From the NCBI RefSeq assembly GCF_009936375.1, contig NZ_AP022335.1, forward strand, positions 114,245-178,244: a DNA stretch of 64,000 nt, read 5' to 3'. Source of the DNA: Methylosinus sp. C49. Its GTDB lineage: Bacteria > Pseudomonadota > Alphaproteobacteria > Rhizobiales > Beijerinckiaceae. How positions within the stretch are numbered: position 1 is the stretch's first letter; each line of letters begins with the position of its first letter. Positions 27,907 through 36,903 of this stretch are shown here, piece after piece. Below the pieces are notes generated by a model that saw only the letters and a list, made by a program, of their open reading frames with translations, ran no database searches and was not told the origin of the DNA. The translations under genes were made by a program, and so were the position numbers.

Positions 27907-28827
27907 ATGAGCGTCAGCGTGGTCATTCCAGTCAAGAACGGCGCGCGCTTCATCGCAGAAGCGGTCGAGAGCGCCTGCGTCCAAGCCGAGGTCGGGCTGA
28001 TCGTCGTGGTCGATGACGGCTCCTCCGACAGCACCGTCGATATCGTCCGCGCCATGAGCGATCCGCGCATTGTTTTGATCGAGAATGCTCGGCAAGGTGT
28101 TTCCGCCGCACGTAACTCGGGTCTCGACGAAGTGGTGTCGAGAGGCTGCTCGCACGCTGCCGCATCCTGGGTCGTTTTCCTCGATGCCGACGATCGCTTG
28201 CGCTCGGGCGCGGTGTCCCAATTGCTTGCCGGCGTCGATGACGATTGCGTCGCGGTCTACGGCGACTACGATCGGATCGATGAGAACGGAGCGTTCATCG
28301 GGCGCCGACGATTCATCCGCGGCAAGCGCAAACCCAGCGGAGACCTCCTCGGACGGATTCTCGCTGGAAACTTTCTGGTCAACGGCGGCGTGATGCTGAT
28401 CCGCATCGACGTCTTTCACAGTATCGGTGGTTTCGACGAGACGCTTCGCCACTGCGAAGATTGGCACGCATTCTGCCGATTGGCGGCAACCGGCCGGATC
28501 GTCTGGCGGCCGAACGCCCATGTGCTCGATTATCGCGTTCACCGTCGCGGTACGATGATGGACCCATCTATCGACTATCGCCGATATGAGACGGCATTGG
28601 AGCGCGTTTTCGCGGATCCGCTGATCTGCGGACGCTTCGACTCCCGTCGACTGGCGCGTCTGCGCCGCAGATCAGAAGCGCATCTGCGCACCTATCTCGC
28701 TTGCCAGACGTTCCGCTCTGGAGCCTATCTGCGGGCAGTTCGCCAAGCAACACGAGCGATTATGGCGCTTCCATCGCACGCGCCGAAGGTCGTGCTTCGA
28801 CTGGTCGGGGCCGCAGCAGGAATTTAG
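27907..28827 (+). CDS. Family 2 glycosyltransferase
   Basis: 306 residues. 'MSVSVVIPVKNGARFIAEAV' is the classic GT2 opening, with 'VVDDGSSDSTVDIV' for nucleotide binding, 'WVVFLDADDRL' as the DxD and 'FHSIGGFDETLRHCEDWHAF' with the ED acceptor motif. Cytoplasmic enzyme adding a sugar to a lipid-linked glycan. Divergent from the GH10 gene (235 bp between starts) and followed 56 bp later by another GT2 gene. Confidence 0.9.
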   Translation: MSVSVVIPVKNGARFIAEAVESACVQAEVGLIVVVDDGSSDSTVDIVRAMSDPRIVLIENARQGVSAARNSGLDEVVSRGCSHAAASWVVFLDADDRLRSGAVSQLLAGVDDDCVAVYGDYDRIDENGAFIGRRRFIRGKRKPSGDLLGRILAGNFLVNGGVMLIRIDVFHSIGGFDETLRHCEDWHAFCRLAATGRIVWRPNAHVLDYRVHRRGTMMDPSIDYRRYETALERVFADPLICGRFDSRRLARLRRRSEAHLRTYLACQTFRSGAYLRAVRQATRAIMALPSHAPKVVLRLVGAAAGI

Positions 28828-28883
28828 AGCGCATCCCCATCGGACGCCCGCTCGCCTTCCACGGGCACACAGGAGAATAGAAA

Positions 28884-29873
28884 GTGTCGGGTTCTCAGAC
28901 CGAATCGAAGGTTGCAGCAGTCGTCTGCGTTCCAACATTTCGCCGCCCGATGCATCTCGAAAAGACGCTCGCCTCGCTCGCCCATCAAGCCGAGGGCGTG
29001 AATTTCGCGGTCGTGGTCGTCGAAAACGACAACGAACGTCGCGAAGGCGAGGCCGTCGCAGACGCCTTTTTGAAATCGGGGGCGCTTCGAGGAGTGTGCG
29101 TCGTCGAGCCACAACGGGGAAATTGCCGGGCGATCAATCGCGCCTTCGAAACTGCTCTCGATAGTTTCCCGAGCGCCGAATTCATTCTCATGATCGACGA
29201 TGACGAGATTGCGAGCCCATTATGGCTTCTGGAGATGGCGGGTGGGGCGCGACAGAGCGGCGCCGACATCGTCGGCGGGCCGGTCGTTCGCTCCTTCGAG
29301 ACCGCTCCCGATCGCGCGGCCATGCTTCATCCGGTGTTCGACCCAGGGCTTTCTTTCTCCCGTTTCATTCCCTCGCTTCTCGGCTCAGGAAATTGTCTGA
29401 TCCGACGCCATGTGTTCGAATCCTTCGACGCCCCTTACTTCGACCTCCGATTCAATTTTCTCGGCGGCGGCGACATGGATTTCTTCAATCGATGCCGCCT
29501 GAAAGGATTCACCACCTATTGGAGCAATGATGCGATCGTGACCGAGAGCGTTCCGGCGCAGCGCATGGAGGCCGGCTGGATCCTGCGCCGCGGCCTCGCC
29601 ATTGGCGCAATCAACTATCAGATCGACTGCAAGCGCTATCCGAGCCGTCTCGGTCGCTCACTGATCTTCATCAAGAATTTCTTTACGCTCCCTCTCTCGG
29701 CGTTGCGCGCTGTCTCGATGTTTCAGCGAACGCGCTGCCTATTGCCGACATTGCATCCGATCTGCGTCGCCACGGGACGCAATCTCGCGGCGTTCGGCTT
29801 TTCACCCAGCCCATATAAGCAGCCGAGCAGACCGAACGCACCGCCGAGAGACTTACCCCACCCGTCGCTGTGA
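28884..29873 (+). CDS. Family 2 glycosyltransferase
   Basis: 329 residues, GTG start preceded by an AGGAGAA site. 'AVVCVPTFRRPMHLEKTLAS' opens a GT-A fold, 'FILMIDDDEIASPLWLLEM' gives the DxD and 'FLGGGDMDFFNRCRLKGF' the acceptor motif. A hydrophobic segment near 265-285 may attach it to the membrane. Same direction as the preceding GT2 gene, so probably one transcription unit. The sugar added is unknown. Confidence 0.87.
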   Translation: MSGSQTESKVAAVVCVPTFRRPMHLEKTLASLAHQAEGVNFAVVVVENDNERREGEAVADAFLKSGALRGVCVVEPQRGNCRAINRAFETALDSFPSAEFILMIDDDEIASPLWLLEMAGGARQSGADIVGGPVVRSFETAPDRAAMLHPVFDPGLSFSRFIPSLLGSGNCLIRRHVFESFDAPYFDLRFNFLGGGDMDFFNRCRLKGFTTYWSNDAIVTESVPAQRMEAGWILRRGLAIGAINYQIDCKRYPSRLGRSLIFIKNFFTLPLSALRAVSMFQRTRCLLPTLHPICVATGRNLAAFGFSPSPYKQPSRPNAPPRDLPHPSL

Positions 29874-29987
29874 CGTCGCCGCGCACGCACAAGATGGCGC
29901 AGTTCTGGTGCAAACGACGCGAGAGAGTGGCGGCTCCTTTCGCGATCTCGACGATCTGAACGCGCAGCTTCGGAAATGGCTCGACAC

Positions 29988-30210
29988 GCGGTCGGAATCG
30001 TCCTGCCTGCATTGATCGGCGTCGAGCCGGGCCTCACGCCGCTCGCTGCGGCGGGATTTTCCATCTCCAAATCTTGGCGATCGGCTTCCATATCATGCGC
30101 GGTGAGACGAACGCGTTGTCGACGAATCTTCCTCTCCTCGGCCTATCGCTGTTCGTGCTGTGGGGCTGGATCAGGCGGCCGCCTGTCGCGTCACGCGGCA
30201 GGTGAGGCGC
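29988..30210 (+). pseudogene. 3' fragment of a DoxX-family gene, decayed copy of the gene at 61312
   Basis: About 223 bp match the reverse strand of 61308-61530 at well over 90 percent identity by eye. The copied part covers the last ~70 codons of the intact DoxX gene, including 'LLGLSLFVLWGW', and ends GGCAGGTGAGGCGC just past its stop. A small deletion (CCATCATCCAAG became CCATCTCCAAA) breaks the frame. The 5' half is missing. At 30210 similarity stops abruptly where the RND cassette begins. Confidence 0.88.
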
Positions 30211-30391
30211 TCGGGATCGACACGCACGCCTCGCAACTGCAACGCCGAGCCATGCGCGCCGCCCTTTCATTTCGGAATGGCGGCGCGCTCAGCGTTTCAT
30301 CGGCGACGTTTCGACCCGTATCGACGCCGCCCAGGCCGACGCGGCAGCGCGGCGGTTCGCCCGACTCGTCGAGAAGGCGGGAATGGCGACG

Positions 30392-33300
30392 TCACGCCTC
30401 TTGCGCCGCCAACGTCGCTGGATGCGCGACGCTGCGGCTCGGCCTCACGCGAAAGACGCCCAAAACGGAGACGAAGAACGCCGGCACGAAGAAGATCGCC
30501 AGAAGCGTCGCCGAGAGCATGCCGCCGACCACGGCGGCGCCGATCGCAATGCGGGCGGCCGAACCTGCTCCCGTCGCCACGACCAGAGGCAGCGTGCCGA
30601 CGACGAAGGCTATGGACGTCATCAAGATCGGCCGCAACCTCTCTCCGGCCGCGGCGATCGCGGCGTCCTCGAGCGTCGCTCCCGCGTCGAAGAACGCCTT
30701 CGCAAACTCCACGATCAGGATCGCATTTTTCACTGCGAGACCGACAGTCGTGAGAAGGCCGACCTGAAAATAGACGTCATTGGCCAGTCCGCTTCCCAGC
30801 GTCGCTACGATCGAGCCGATGACGCCGAGCGGGACCACCAGAATGACGGCGAGAGGAATAGTCCAGCTCTCGTATAGAGCCGCGAGACAGAGCAGCACCA
30901 CGGTGAGCGAGAGGGCGTAGAGCGGGGCCGTCTGGGAGCCGGATTTCTGCTCCTCATAGGAGAGGCCAGTCCATTCGTAGCCGACGCCTGGAGGAAGCTT
31001 CTCGATGAGACGCTGCATCGCCGCCATAGCTTCGCCCGTGCTGTGGCCGGGCGCAGGGGAGCCGAGAATTTCGAAGGATGTGAGGCCATTGTAGCCTTCC
31101 ACCTTTTGCGGGCCTGAGGTCCATTCGCCATCGACGAAGGCGTCGAACGGAACCATCTTGCCGGATGAATTGCGCACATGCCATCGGGCGAGATCCGAAG
31201 GGGACATTCGCGAGCTCGTGTCGCCTTGCACATAGACCTGCTTCACGCGTCCCGCTCGCAGGAACTGGTTGACATATTGCGAGCCGAGAGCGCCCTGTAT
31301 GGCGACGTTGAGATCGCTGACCGAAACGCCGAGCGCATTGGCCTTCTCGCGATCGATCTTCAGCCTGTATTGCGGCGCATCTTCGAGGCCGTTCGGGCGC
31401 ACGCCGGCGAGCGCGGGATCCTGCGCCGCCATTGCGAGCAATTGATTGCGCGCGGCGAGAAGCTTGTCATGACCGAGCTGGCCTCGGTCTTCGAGCTGTA
31501 GATCGAAGCCCGTGGCGTTGCCGAGCTCCATCACGGCCGGCGGCTGGAAAACGAACAGGCGGCCGTCACGGCTGCCGGCGAAACGCCGCATCACGCGGCC
31601 TGCGACCGCCGCGCCGCTCTGCGCAGGATTCGGCCTCGCCGACCAGTCCTTCAGCTTGATCGCCGCAAAGCCGGCGTTCTGCGCTTGTCCGCCGAAATTG
31701 AAGCCGGAGACGGTCAGCACCGATTCGACATTGTCCTTTTCAGCCGTCAGAAGATATTCCGTCAGTTGCTCGTTCATCCGCGCCGTTTGCTCGGCGGTCG
31801 CGCCAGTCGGCATGGTCACTTGGCCGAACAAGAGCGCCTGGTCCTCTTCGGGAAGAAAGCCCGTCGGCATGCGGCCGAACATCACGATCACAGCTGCGGT
31901 GATCGCGATGAAGATCAGAAGGCGGGCGCGCGAATGAGCGATCAAATTATAGACGCCGTTCTTGTAGCGCTCGTTGACGCGATCGAACATCGCATCGAAC
32001 CATTTGGAAAAGCCGGTTTTGCGCTCGCGCGCATGCGCGCTGCTCCGCAACAGAGTCGCGCAGAGAGCCGGAGTGAGAATCAGCGCCACGAGCGCGGAGA
32101 GCGTCATCGCGGACACGATCGTCACAGAAAATTGGCGATAGATGACGCCGGTGGAGCCGCCGAAAAACGCCATGGGAAGGAACAACGCCGAGAGCACCAG
32201 CGCGATTCCGACGAGGGCGCCGGATATCTCGTCCATCGACGCGCGTGCGGCTTCGCGTGGCGACAAGCCCTTCTCGCTCATGAGCCGCTCGACATTTTCG
32301 ACGACGACGATGGCGTCATCGACGAGGAGGCCGACGGCGAGCACCATTGCGAGCATGGTCAGCGTGTTGATCGAATAGCCGAAGGCGGCGAGCACGCCGA
32401 AGGTGCCGAGCAGCACGATCGGCACGGCGATCGTCGGAATGAGGGTCGCGCGGAGATTCTGCAGAAAGACCAGCATGACCAGGAAGACCAGCGCGACGGC
32501 TTCGAAGAGAGTCTTCACGACTTCTTCGATCGAGAGCGTGATGAAGGGCTCGGTGTCGAGCGGATAAGCGAGCTTGAGACCAGGCGGGAAGAACTGCTCG
32601 AGACGCGCGAGCTCGGCGCGCACCGCGGACTCCGTGGAGAGCTGGTTGGCTCCCGGGGCGAGCTTCAGCGCGAGAGCGCCGAATGGCTTGCCGTTATAGA
32701 GAGACGCCGTGGAATAGGATTGCGCGCCGATTTCGACGCGCGCGACGTCCCGCAATCGGACTTGCGAGCCGCTGGGATTCACCTTGAGCAAAATATTTTC
32801 GAATTGCTCGGGAGTCTCGAGCCGGGTCGGTCCGATGATGGCGGCGTCGAGCCTGTTTCCTCGGCTGGCCGGCAGCCCGCCGAGCTCGCCCGACGACACT
32901 TGCACGTTCTGCGCGGTGAGCGCGCTCGTCACATCGCCGACGGTCATCGAATATTTATAGAGCTTGTCCGGGTCGAGCCAAATGCGCATGGCGTATTCGG
33001 ATCCGAAGGACGTGAAGTCGCCGACGCCCGTGATGCGGGTCAATGGATCCTTGAGATTGGAAGCGACATAGTCATCTATGTCGATGGCCGACATGGCGCC
33101 GTCGTCAGAATACACGCCGACGATCATCATGAAGCTTCTGACCGATTTGTTGACCTTGATTCCTTGCTGAGTCACCTCGGTCGGCAGAGTCGGCTGGGCG
33201 AGAGACAGCTTGTTCTGGACTTGCACCTGCGCGATGTTCGGGTCCACGCCCTGCGCGAATGTCAGGTCGATCTCCATCGAGCCATTGGATTGCGCGCTCG

Positions 33301-33538
33301 ACGCAACATATTCCAAGCCGTCCAGGCCGGACATTTGCTGGAGAATGGGTCGGACGACGGTATCCATGACCGTCTGCGCGGAGGCGCCGGGATAAGTGAC
33401 GGTGATCGAGATCTGCGGCGGCGCGATGCTGGGATATTGTGCGATCGGAAGCCGAAAGATCGAGATTCCGCCGAGCAGCATCACGATCAGGCCGAGCACC
33501 CATGCGAAGACCGGACGGTCGATGAAGAAACGTGACAT
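30392..33538 (-). CDS. RND-family multidrug efflux permease (AcrB/MexF type, HAE1)
   Basis: 1048 residues from 'MSRFFIDRPVFAWVLGLIVM', the standard start of HAE1 permeases; an in-frame ATG 60 bp upstream would add random sequence. It contains 'TVTYPGASAQTVMDTVV', the GxxxDD-type proton-relay region 'VLAVGLLVDDAIVVVENVER', 'LAALYESWTIPLAVILVVPL' and 12 membrane helices with two large periplasmic loops. It is the proton-driven pump of a tripartite efflux system. The adaptor gene lies 28 bp upstream; no TolC-type gene is linked, so it must borrow an outer-membrane channel. Confidence 0.95.
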   Translation of the reverse strand: MSRFFIDRPVFAWVLGLIVMLLGGISIFRLPIAQYPSIAPPQISITVTYPGASAQTVMDTVVRPILQQMSGLDGLEYVASSAQSNGSMEIDLTFAQGVDPNIAQVQVQNKLSLAQPTLPTEVTQQGIKVNKSVRSFMMIVGVYSDDGAMSAIDIDDYVASNLKDPLTRITGVGDFTSFGSEYAMRIWLDPDKLYKYSMTVGDVTSALTAQNVQVSSGELGGLPASRGNRLDAAIIGPTRLETPEQFENILLKVNPSGSQVRLRDVARVEIGAQSYSTASLYNGKPFGALALKLAPGANQLSTESAVRAELARLEQFFPPGLKLAYPLDTEPFITLSIEEVVKTLFEAVALVFLVMLVFLQNLRATLIPTIAVPIVLLGTFGVLAAFGYSINTLTMLAMVLAVGLLVDDAIVVVENVERLMSEKGLSPREAARASMDEISGALVGIALVLSALFLPMAFFGGSTGVIYRQFSVTIVSAMTLSALVALILTPALCATLLRSSAHARERKTGFSKWFDAMFDRVNERYKNGVYNLIAHSRARLLIFIAITAAVIVMFGRMPTGFLPEEDQALLFGQVTMPTGATAEQTARMNEQLTEYLLTAEKDNVESVLTVSGFNFGGQAQNAGFAAIKLKDWSARPNPAQSGAAVAGRVMRRFAGSRDGRLFVFQPPAVMELGNATGFDLQLEDRGQLGHDKLLAARNQLLAMAAQDPALAGVRPNGLEDAPQYRLKIDREKANALGVSVSDLNVAIQGALGSQYVNQFLRAGRVKQVYVQGDTSSRMSPSDLARWHVRNSSGKMVPFDAFVDGEWTSGPQKVEGYNGLTSFEILGSPAPGHSTGEAMAAMQRLIEKLPPGVGYEWTGLSYEEQKSGSQTAPLYALSLTVVLLCLAALYESWTIPLAVILVVPLGVIGSIVATLGSGLANDVYFQVGLLTTVGLAVKNAILIVEFAKAFFDAGATLEDAAIAAAGERLRPILMTSIAFVVGTLPLVVATGAGSAARIAIGAAVVGGMLSATLLAIFFVPAFFVSVLGVFRVRPSRSVAHPATLAAQEA

Positions 33539-33566
33539 CGAGGGCGCTCCCGCGGTGAAAGCCGGC

Positions 33567-34796
33567 TCAGGATTTATTGTCGGCGCCGACGGCCGCATCT
33601 TCGACCGCTATGGGTCGAACGACGTCGCCTGGACGAATGTTCTGCAATCCATCGACAATGACGCGTTCGCCTGCGTGTAGACCGGCGGTGACGATCCATT
33701 TGTCGCCGATGGCCTGACCCGTTTGTATGATGCGTAGGCTTGCCTTGTCGCCGTCTCCGATCAGGAGGACGGTCGCGTCTCCATGCGTATTGCGGGACAC
33801 GGCCTGCTGCGGGATCAAAACGCCGTTTCGATCCATCCCTTCCTGCAAGGTGGCGTGCACATACATGCCCGGCAACAAGAGGTGCTTAGGATTGGGGAAG
33901 ATGGCCCTCATGAGAACTGTCCCCGTTCCCTCGTCGACCGTGACCTCCGAGAATTGCAGCTTGCCCGTGAGCTCATATGCGCTGTTGTCTTCGAGCTTCA
34001 AAGTGACCTTTGCCGCGCCGCGGCCGACGCTTTCGATCTCGCCGCTCGCGAGCGCCTTCCGCAGACGCAATAAAGTCGTCGCCGATTGCGTCACATCGAC
34101 ATAGATCGGATCGAGCTGGGTGACGGTCGCGAGCATGGTGCTCTGATTGGCGGTCACGAGCGCGCCCGGCGTGACCGTGGATCGCCCGATGCGGCCGGAG
34201 ATGGGCGCCAGAACTTTCGTGTAGGCGAGGTTGATTTTCGCTTGTGCTATGCTGGCCTGCGCGATCGCGATATCCGCCTCGGCCTGCTGCGCCGCCGCCA
34301 CTGCATCCTCCAAATCCTGCTTGCTGACCGCTTTCATCGAGGACAGCGATCTGTAACGGGCGGCTTTGGCGTTTGCTGCGACCAGCGTCGCCTGATTGCG
34401 CGACAATGTGGCGACCGCGCTGTCATAGGTCGCTTGATAGAGCGCAGCGTCGATCTGGTAGAGCTGTTGGCCTTCCTTGACCTCACTGCCTTCTTCGAAC
34501 AGCCGCTTGAGCACGACTCCATTGACCTGCGGCCGCACGTCCGCGGTCAAAACGGCCGTCGTGCGGCCGGGCAATTCCGTCACGCGAGCGATCGGCTGCG
34601 AGCGGACGACGATAAAGCCCGCTTGCGCGGGCGCAGGCGACGGCTGTGCGCCGCCTGCTTGGCCGCAGCTCGCGAAGAATGTGATCGAGAGCAGCCATAG
34701 GAAACGGCCGAAGAGACCCGCCACGCGTTGGCGCGACGACGACGGAGCCCTCTGGGCGGCGATAGGCGACTGAATTCGACGAGACATCGGGCTCAT
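33567..34796 (-). CDS. RND efflux periplasmic adaptor (membrane fusion lipoprotein)
   Basis: About 409 residues. The N-terminal signal ends 'ITFFASCG', a lipobox, so it is probably anchored to the inner membrane by a lipid. The barrel-sandwich half-motifs 'ADVRPQVNGVVLKRLFEEGS' and 'TKVLAPISGRIGRSTVTPG' flank an alpha-hairpin (about 110-180) rich in Ala and Gln. It bridges the RND pump and an outer-membrane channel. It lies between the TetR gene and the pump, all leftward, so the three probably form one operon. Confidence 0.93.
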   Translation of the reverse strand: MSPMSRRIQSPIAAQRAPSSSRQRVAGLFGRFLWLLSITFFASCGQAGGAQPSPAPAQAGFIVVRSQPIARVTELPGRTTAVLTADVRPQVNGVVLKRLFEEGSEVKEGQQLYQIDAALYQATYDSAVATLSRNQATLVAANAKAARYRSLSSMKAVSKQDLEDAVAAAQQAEADIAIAQASIAQAKINLAYTKVLAPISGRIGRSTVTPGALVTANQSTMLATVTQLDPIYVDVTQSATTLLRLRKALASGEIESVGRGAAKVTLKLEDNSAYELTGKLQFSEVTVDEGTGTVLMRAIFPNPKHLLLPGMYVHATLQEGMDRNGVLIPQQAVSRNTHGDATVLLIGDGDKASLRIIQTGQAIGDKWIVTAGLHAGERVIVDGLQNIRPGDVVRPIAVEDAAVGADNKS

Positions 34797-34866
34797 GCGG
34801 CTTTGCTCCAGAAGAATGCGGATTGCGGCGCGGCTATCGAGGCGAGGCGTTGGAGACACGTTTCCG

Positions 34867-35547
34867 TCAATGTGGAGCGTCCCCTGGCTCGGCGACCGAG
34901 CGGGCAGTCGAGAGCGGCGCCGAAATGGCGCGACCGAACATTTCCGCGAACTGTTCGAGAAGCCGGTTCGTCCGGTCGGGGGATGTCTGCAGGAGCTCGC
35001 GATGGATGAAGCCCAATTCGAAACTCAAGCCGAGCAGCATTTCGGCGGCGGCGCCGATATCGAGGTCGGGATCGGCCATTCCGGCATAGACGTAGCGAGC
35101 GAGTCTCGATTCGAGACCGCTCTTGACGTCTTCGCGGATCCAAATGCGGTTGAATCGGGCCTTGAAGGCTTCGTCGAGCAAGGCTCTCGAGATCACGATG
35201 CGAATTCGGTCGGAACGTTCCGATATTTTCTCGACAGAATGCGCGAGCATTTCTCGCGCTTCCTGCGCCAAGCTCGAGCAGAGCGGCCGCCCCAAAAAGA
35301 GCGCCGCATCGGAGCGGTCCTCCTCCTTGTCGAGAATGGCCAGCAACAGCCCTTCCTTGCCATTGAAATAGCGCTGAATCAGAGACTCCGAGCAACCCGC
35401 GGCGTCGGCGATCGCGCGCGTCGTCGCTCCCTCGTAGCCGCATTCGGCGATGACCGTCACGGCGGCCGCCATGAGAGCGTCCTTGGTCGCTTGGCGGTCG
35501 CGGGCTCTCGGCTTGTTGACAGTGGCGACGGACAAGGCGCGCTCCAT
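34867..35547 (-). CDS. TetR-family repressor of the RND efflux operon
   Basis: 226 residues from the ATG at 35547. The helix-turn-helix 'GATTRAIADAAGCSESLIQRYF' is preceded by 'RDRQATKDALMAAAVTVIAE', the TetR entry helix. The C-terminal ligand domain is about 150 residues. It is first gene of the leftward tetR-adaptor-pump unit. A palindrome TATGTG-N6-CACATA lies 9 bp upstream of the start, a fitting autoregulatory operator. An alternative ATG at 35571 lies inside that palindrome, which argues against it. The inducer is unknown. Confidence 0.9.
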   Translation of the reverse strand: MERALSVATVNKPRARDRQATKDALMAAAVTVIAECGYEGATTRAIADAAGCSESLIQRYFNGKEGLLLAILDKEEDRSDAALFLGRPLCSSLAQEAREMLAHSVEKISERSDRIRIVISRALLDEAFKARFNRIWIREDVKSGLESRLARYVYAGMADPDLDIGAAAEMLLGLSFELGFIHRELLQTSPDRTNRLLEQFAEMFGRAISAPLSTARSVAEPGDAPH

Positions 35548-35556
35548 TAGATTACG

Positions 35557-35574
35557 TATGTGAACGCACACATA
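35557..35574. promoter_or_regulatory. Candidate operator for the TetR repressor of the efflux operon
   Basis: Perfect inverted repeat TATGTG-AACGCA-CACATA immediately upstream of the tetR start, in an A+T-rich setting that contrasts with the GC-rich genes. Size and position match operators bound by self-repressing TetR proteins. Confidence 0.6.
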
Positions 35575-35673
35575 TTATGTGCAAGGTCTTGTGTCAACGC
35601 AATTATAGTACTGCTACTGCTGAAGCGCTCACCTCACAAAGGCGTCGACTCTAGCGCGGCTGTGGGTTCCAAG

Positions 35674-36252
35674 CGGATCGGCAGGTGAAGATTGTGTTTC
35701 AGACCGCTTATGGGGTCGAAAGTGATCCGACCAGCCCCTATCGTCGCGCCGAGCTCGTGCTCGAAAGAGCGGGCGCGCCTTTCACCATCCTTCGCCCCAA
35801 TTGGTTCTCGGATAATTTCCACACGTTCTGGCTGCCGGCCATTCGTCATGGAATCATCGCCCTGCCCGCGGGGGACAGCAAATCGTCCTTCGTCGACACA
35901 CGCGATATCGCCGATAGCGCCTTTGCGGCGTTGACCTCCTCGAGATTCGACGGGCGGGGATTCACGCTCACCGGCCCCGAGGCGCTCGGCTACGCCGAGG
36001 CCACGGCAATTCTGGCGAAGGCGATCGGCAAGCCGGTCGAATATGATCCGGTCTCGGACACGCAGTTCATCGCGATTCTCACCGGCGCCGGCATGCCGGA
36101 GGATTACGCTGCGCATCTCGCCGAGCTGTTCGCCATGGCGCGGAAAGGATGGACCGCCGCCGTCAACCGATCACGTGCAAGAGCTGACAGGCAAGCCCGC
36201 CCGCAGCCTCGCTGTCTACGCCGCCGACAATCGGGCGAAGTTCATCGGTTGA
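35674..36252 (+). pseudogene. Truncated, frameshifted copy of the NmrA-type reductase gene at 59311
   Basis: Matches the last ~190 codons of the intact gene on the opposite strand ('QTAYGVESDPTSPYRRAEL', 'RHGIIALPAGDSKSSFVDTR'). The N-terminal nucleotide-binding half is missing, and near 36170 an indel shifts the frame; the true C-terminus ('VQELTGKPARSLAVYAADNR') continues in another frame to 36252. Similarity continues past the stop to about 36294, including a mutated form of the terminator hairpin. It is thus a relic. Confidence 0.9.
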
Positions 36253-36300
36253 TCGAAACGCAATTCCGGCTCGGTAAAAAACGCCGAACCGGCGCCATCC

Positions 36301-36337
36301 TCCATCCGAATTGTCGGGCGACCGTCGTTCGGATGGA
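36301..36337. repeat. Inverted repeat with perfect 10-bp arms
   Basis: TCCATCCGAA (36301-36310) pairs with TTCGGATGGA (36328-36337) across a 17-bp loop that itself contains a small GTCG/CGAC dyad. It lies right after the end of the decayed duplicate and 4 bp before a second hairpin. Confidence 0.6.
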
Positions 36338-36340
36338 GTT

Positions 36341-36388
36341 CCGGCAAGCGCGTCGCGCCTGCCGGTGCGTCAGGCGACGCGCTTCCGG
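36341..36388. repeat. Long GC-rich hairpin with one 2-nt and one 1-nt bulge
   Basis: Left arm CCGG-C-AAGCGCGTC-GC-GCCTG (36341-36361) pairs with CAGGC-GACGCGCTT-CCGG (36371-36388), about 18 base pairs with loop CCGGTGCGT. No T-run follows on either strand, so it could be a REP-like element or a factor-dependent terminator. Confidence 0.55.
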
Positions 36389-36903
36389 CCTCCCGACGCA
36401 GCGACAACATCGAGCCGCCCCCCATCTAGCCAATCCCAGATCATTGTGGCGAACGCGCGGCGTCGTCGCCCAGAATCGAGCTGGCCCGACAACTTGCGCG
36501 CAGCATCAGCGGCATGAGCATAGATGCTCGCGAATATGTCTAATCTACCCGGAAAAAGACGCACATATTCGTGTCGATCGCGATCTGCAGTGGCAGGATA
36601 TTCACCACCCACTCGGTCGTATGCAATTTCGTCGCCGTCTTCTCGGCAGTCCGCAATCTCTTCTTTCCATCCAGGCGTTCCGCCATTGCTTCAGGGCGAT
36701 GGCAGAATGGAATTCCGTGACGACGGCCGCTCGAGATCAGCGTGCGTGGCGTCAACGCGCCTGTATCGAGTTTACGTGACATCGCCTCGCGGCTAAACTC
36801 GTCCTCCTCGAGGATCGGAGCTGATTGACGAAAAACGACACCAAAATTGCGTCAGAGCCAAAATTCATTGCCGATCAGGAAACTTTGCGCCACATCCTTC
36901 TCG

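Larger units (their letters stand above)
36253..36903. other. 651-bp region without a recognisable gene; strong hairpins at its left end
   Basis: Holds the tail of the decayed duplicate (to about 36294) and then two strong inverted repeats listed separately. Leftward open frames at 36370-36612 and 36540-36782 have no recognisable domain and no ribosome site. I see no promoter that stands out. It may be remains of another broken gene. Confidence 0.4.

Noticed and set aside
31685..33535. 616-codon plus-strand frame inside the RND pump gene
   Set aside because: It mirrors the pump on the opposite strand, has no ribosome site and its His/Arg-rich translation matches no known protein pattern.
30205..35640. 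Inverted similarity GGTGAGGCGCT / AGCGCTCACC at the two ends of the RND cassette, as transposon ends
   Set aside because: The left copy is part of the native DoxX 3' flank (also present at 61.3 kb), and there is no transposase, so it is not evidence for a mobile element end.
36370..36782. Leftward frames that might be a broken gene upstream of the carbamoyltransferase
   Set aside because: I could not match them to any family and they have no start signals, so the region is described only as unassigned.
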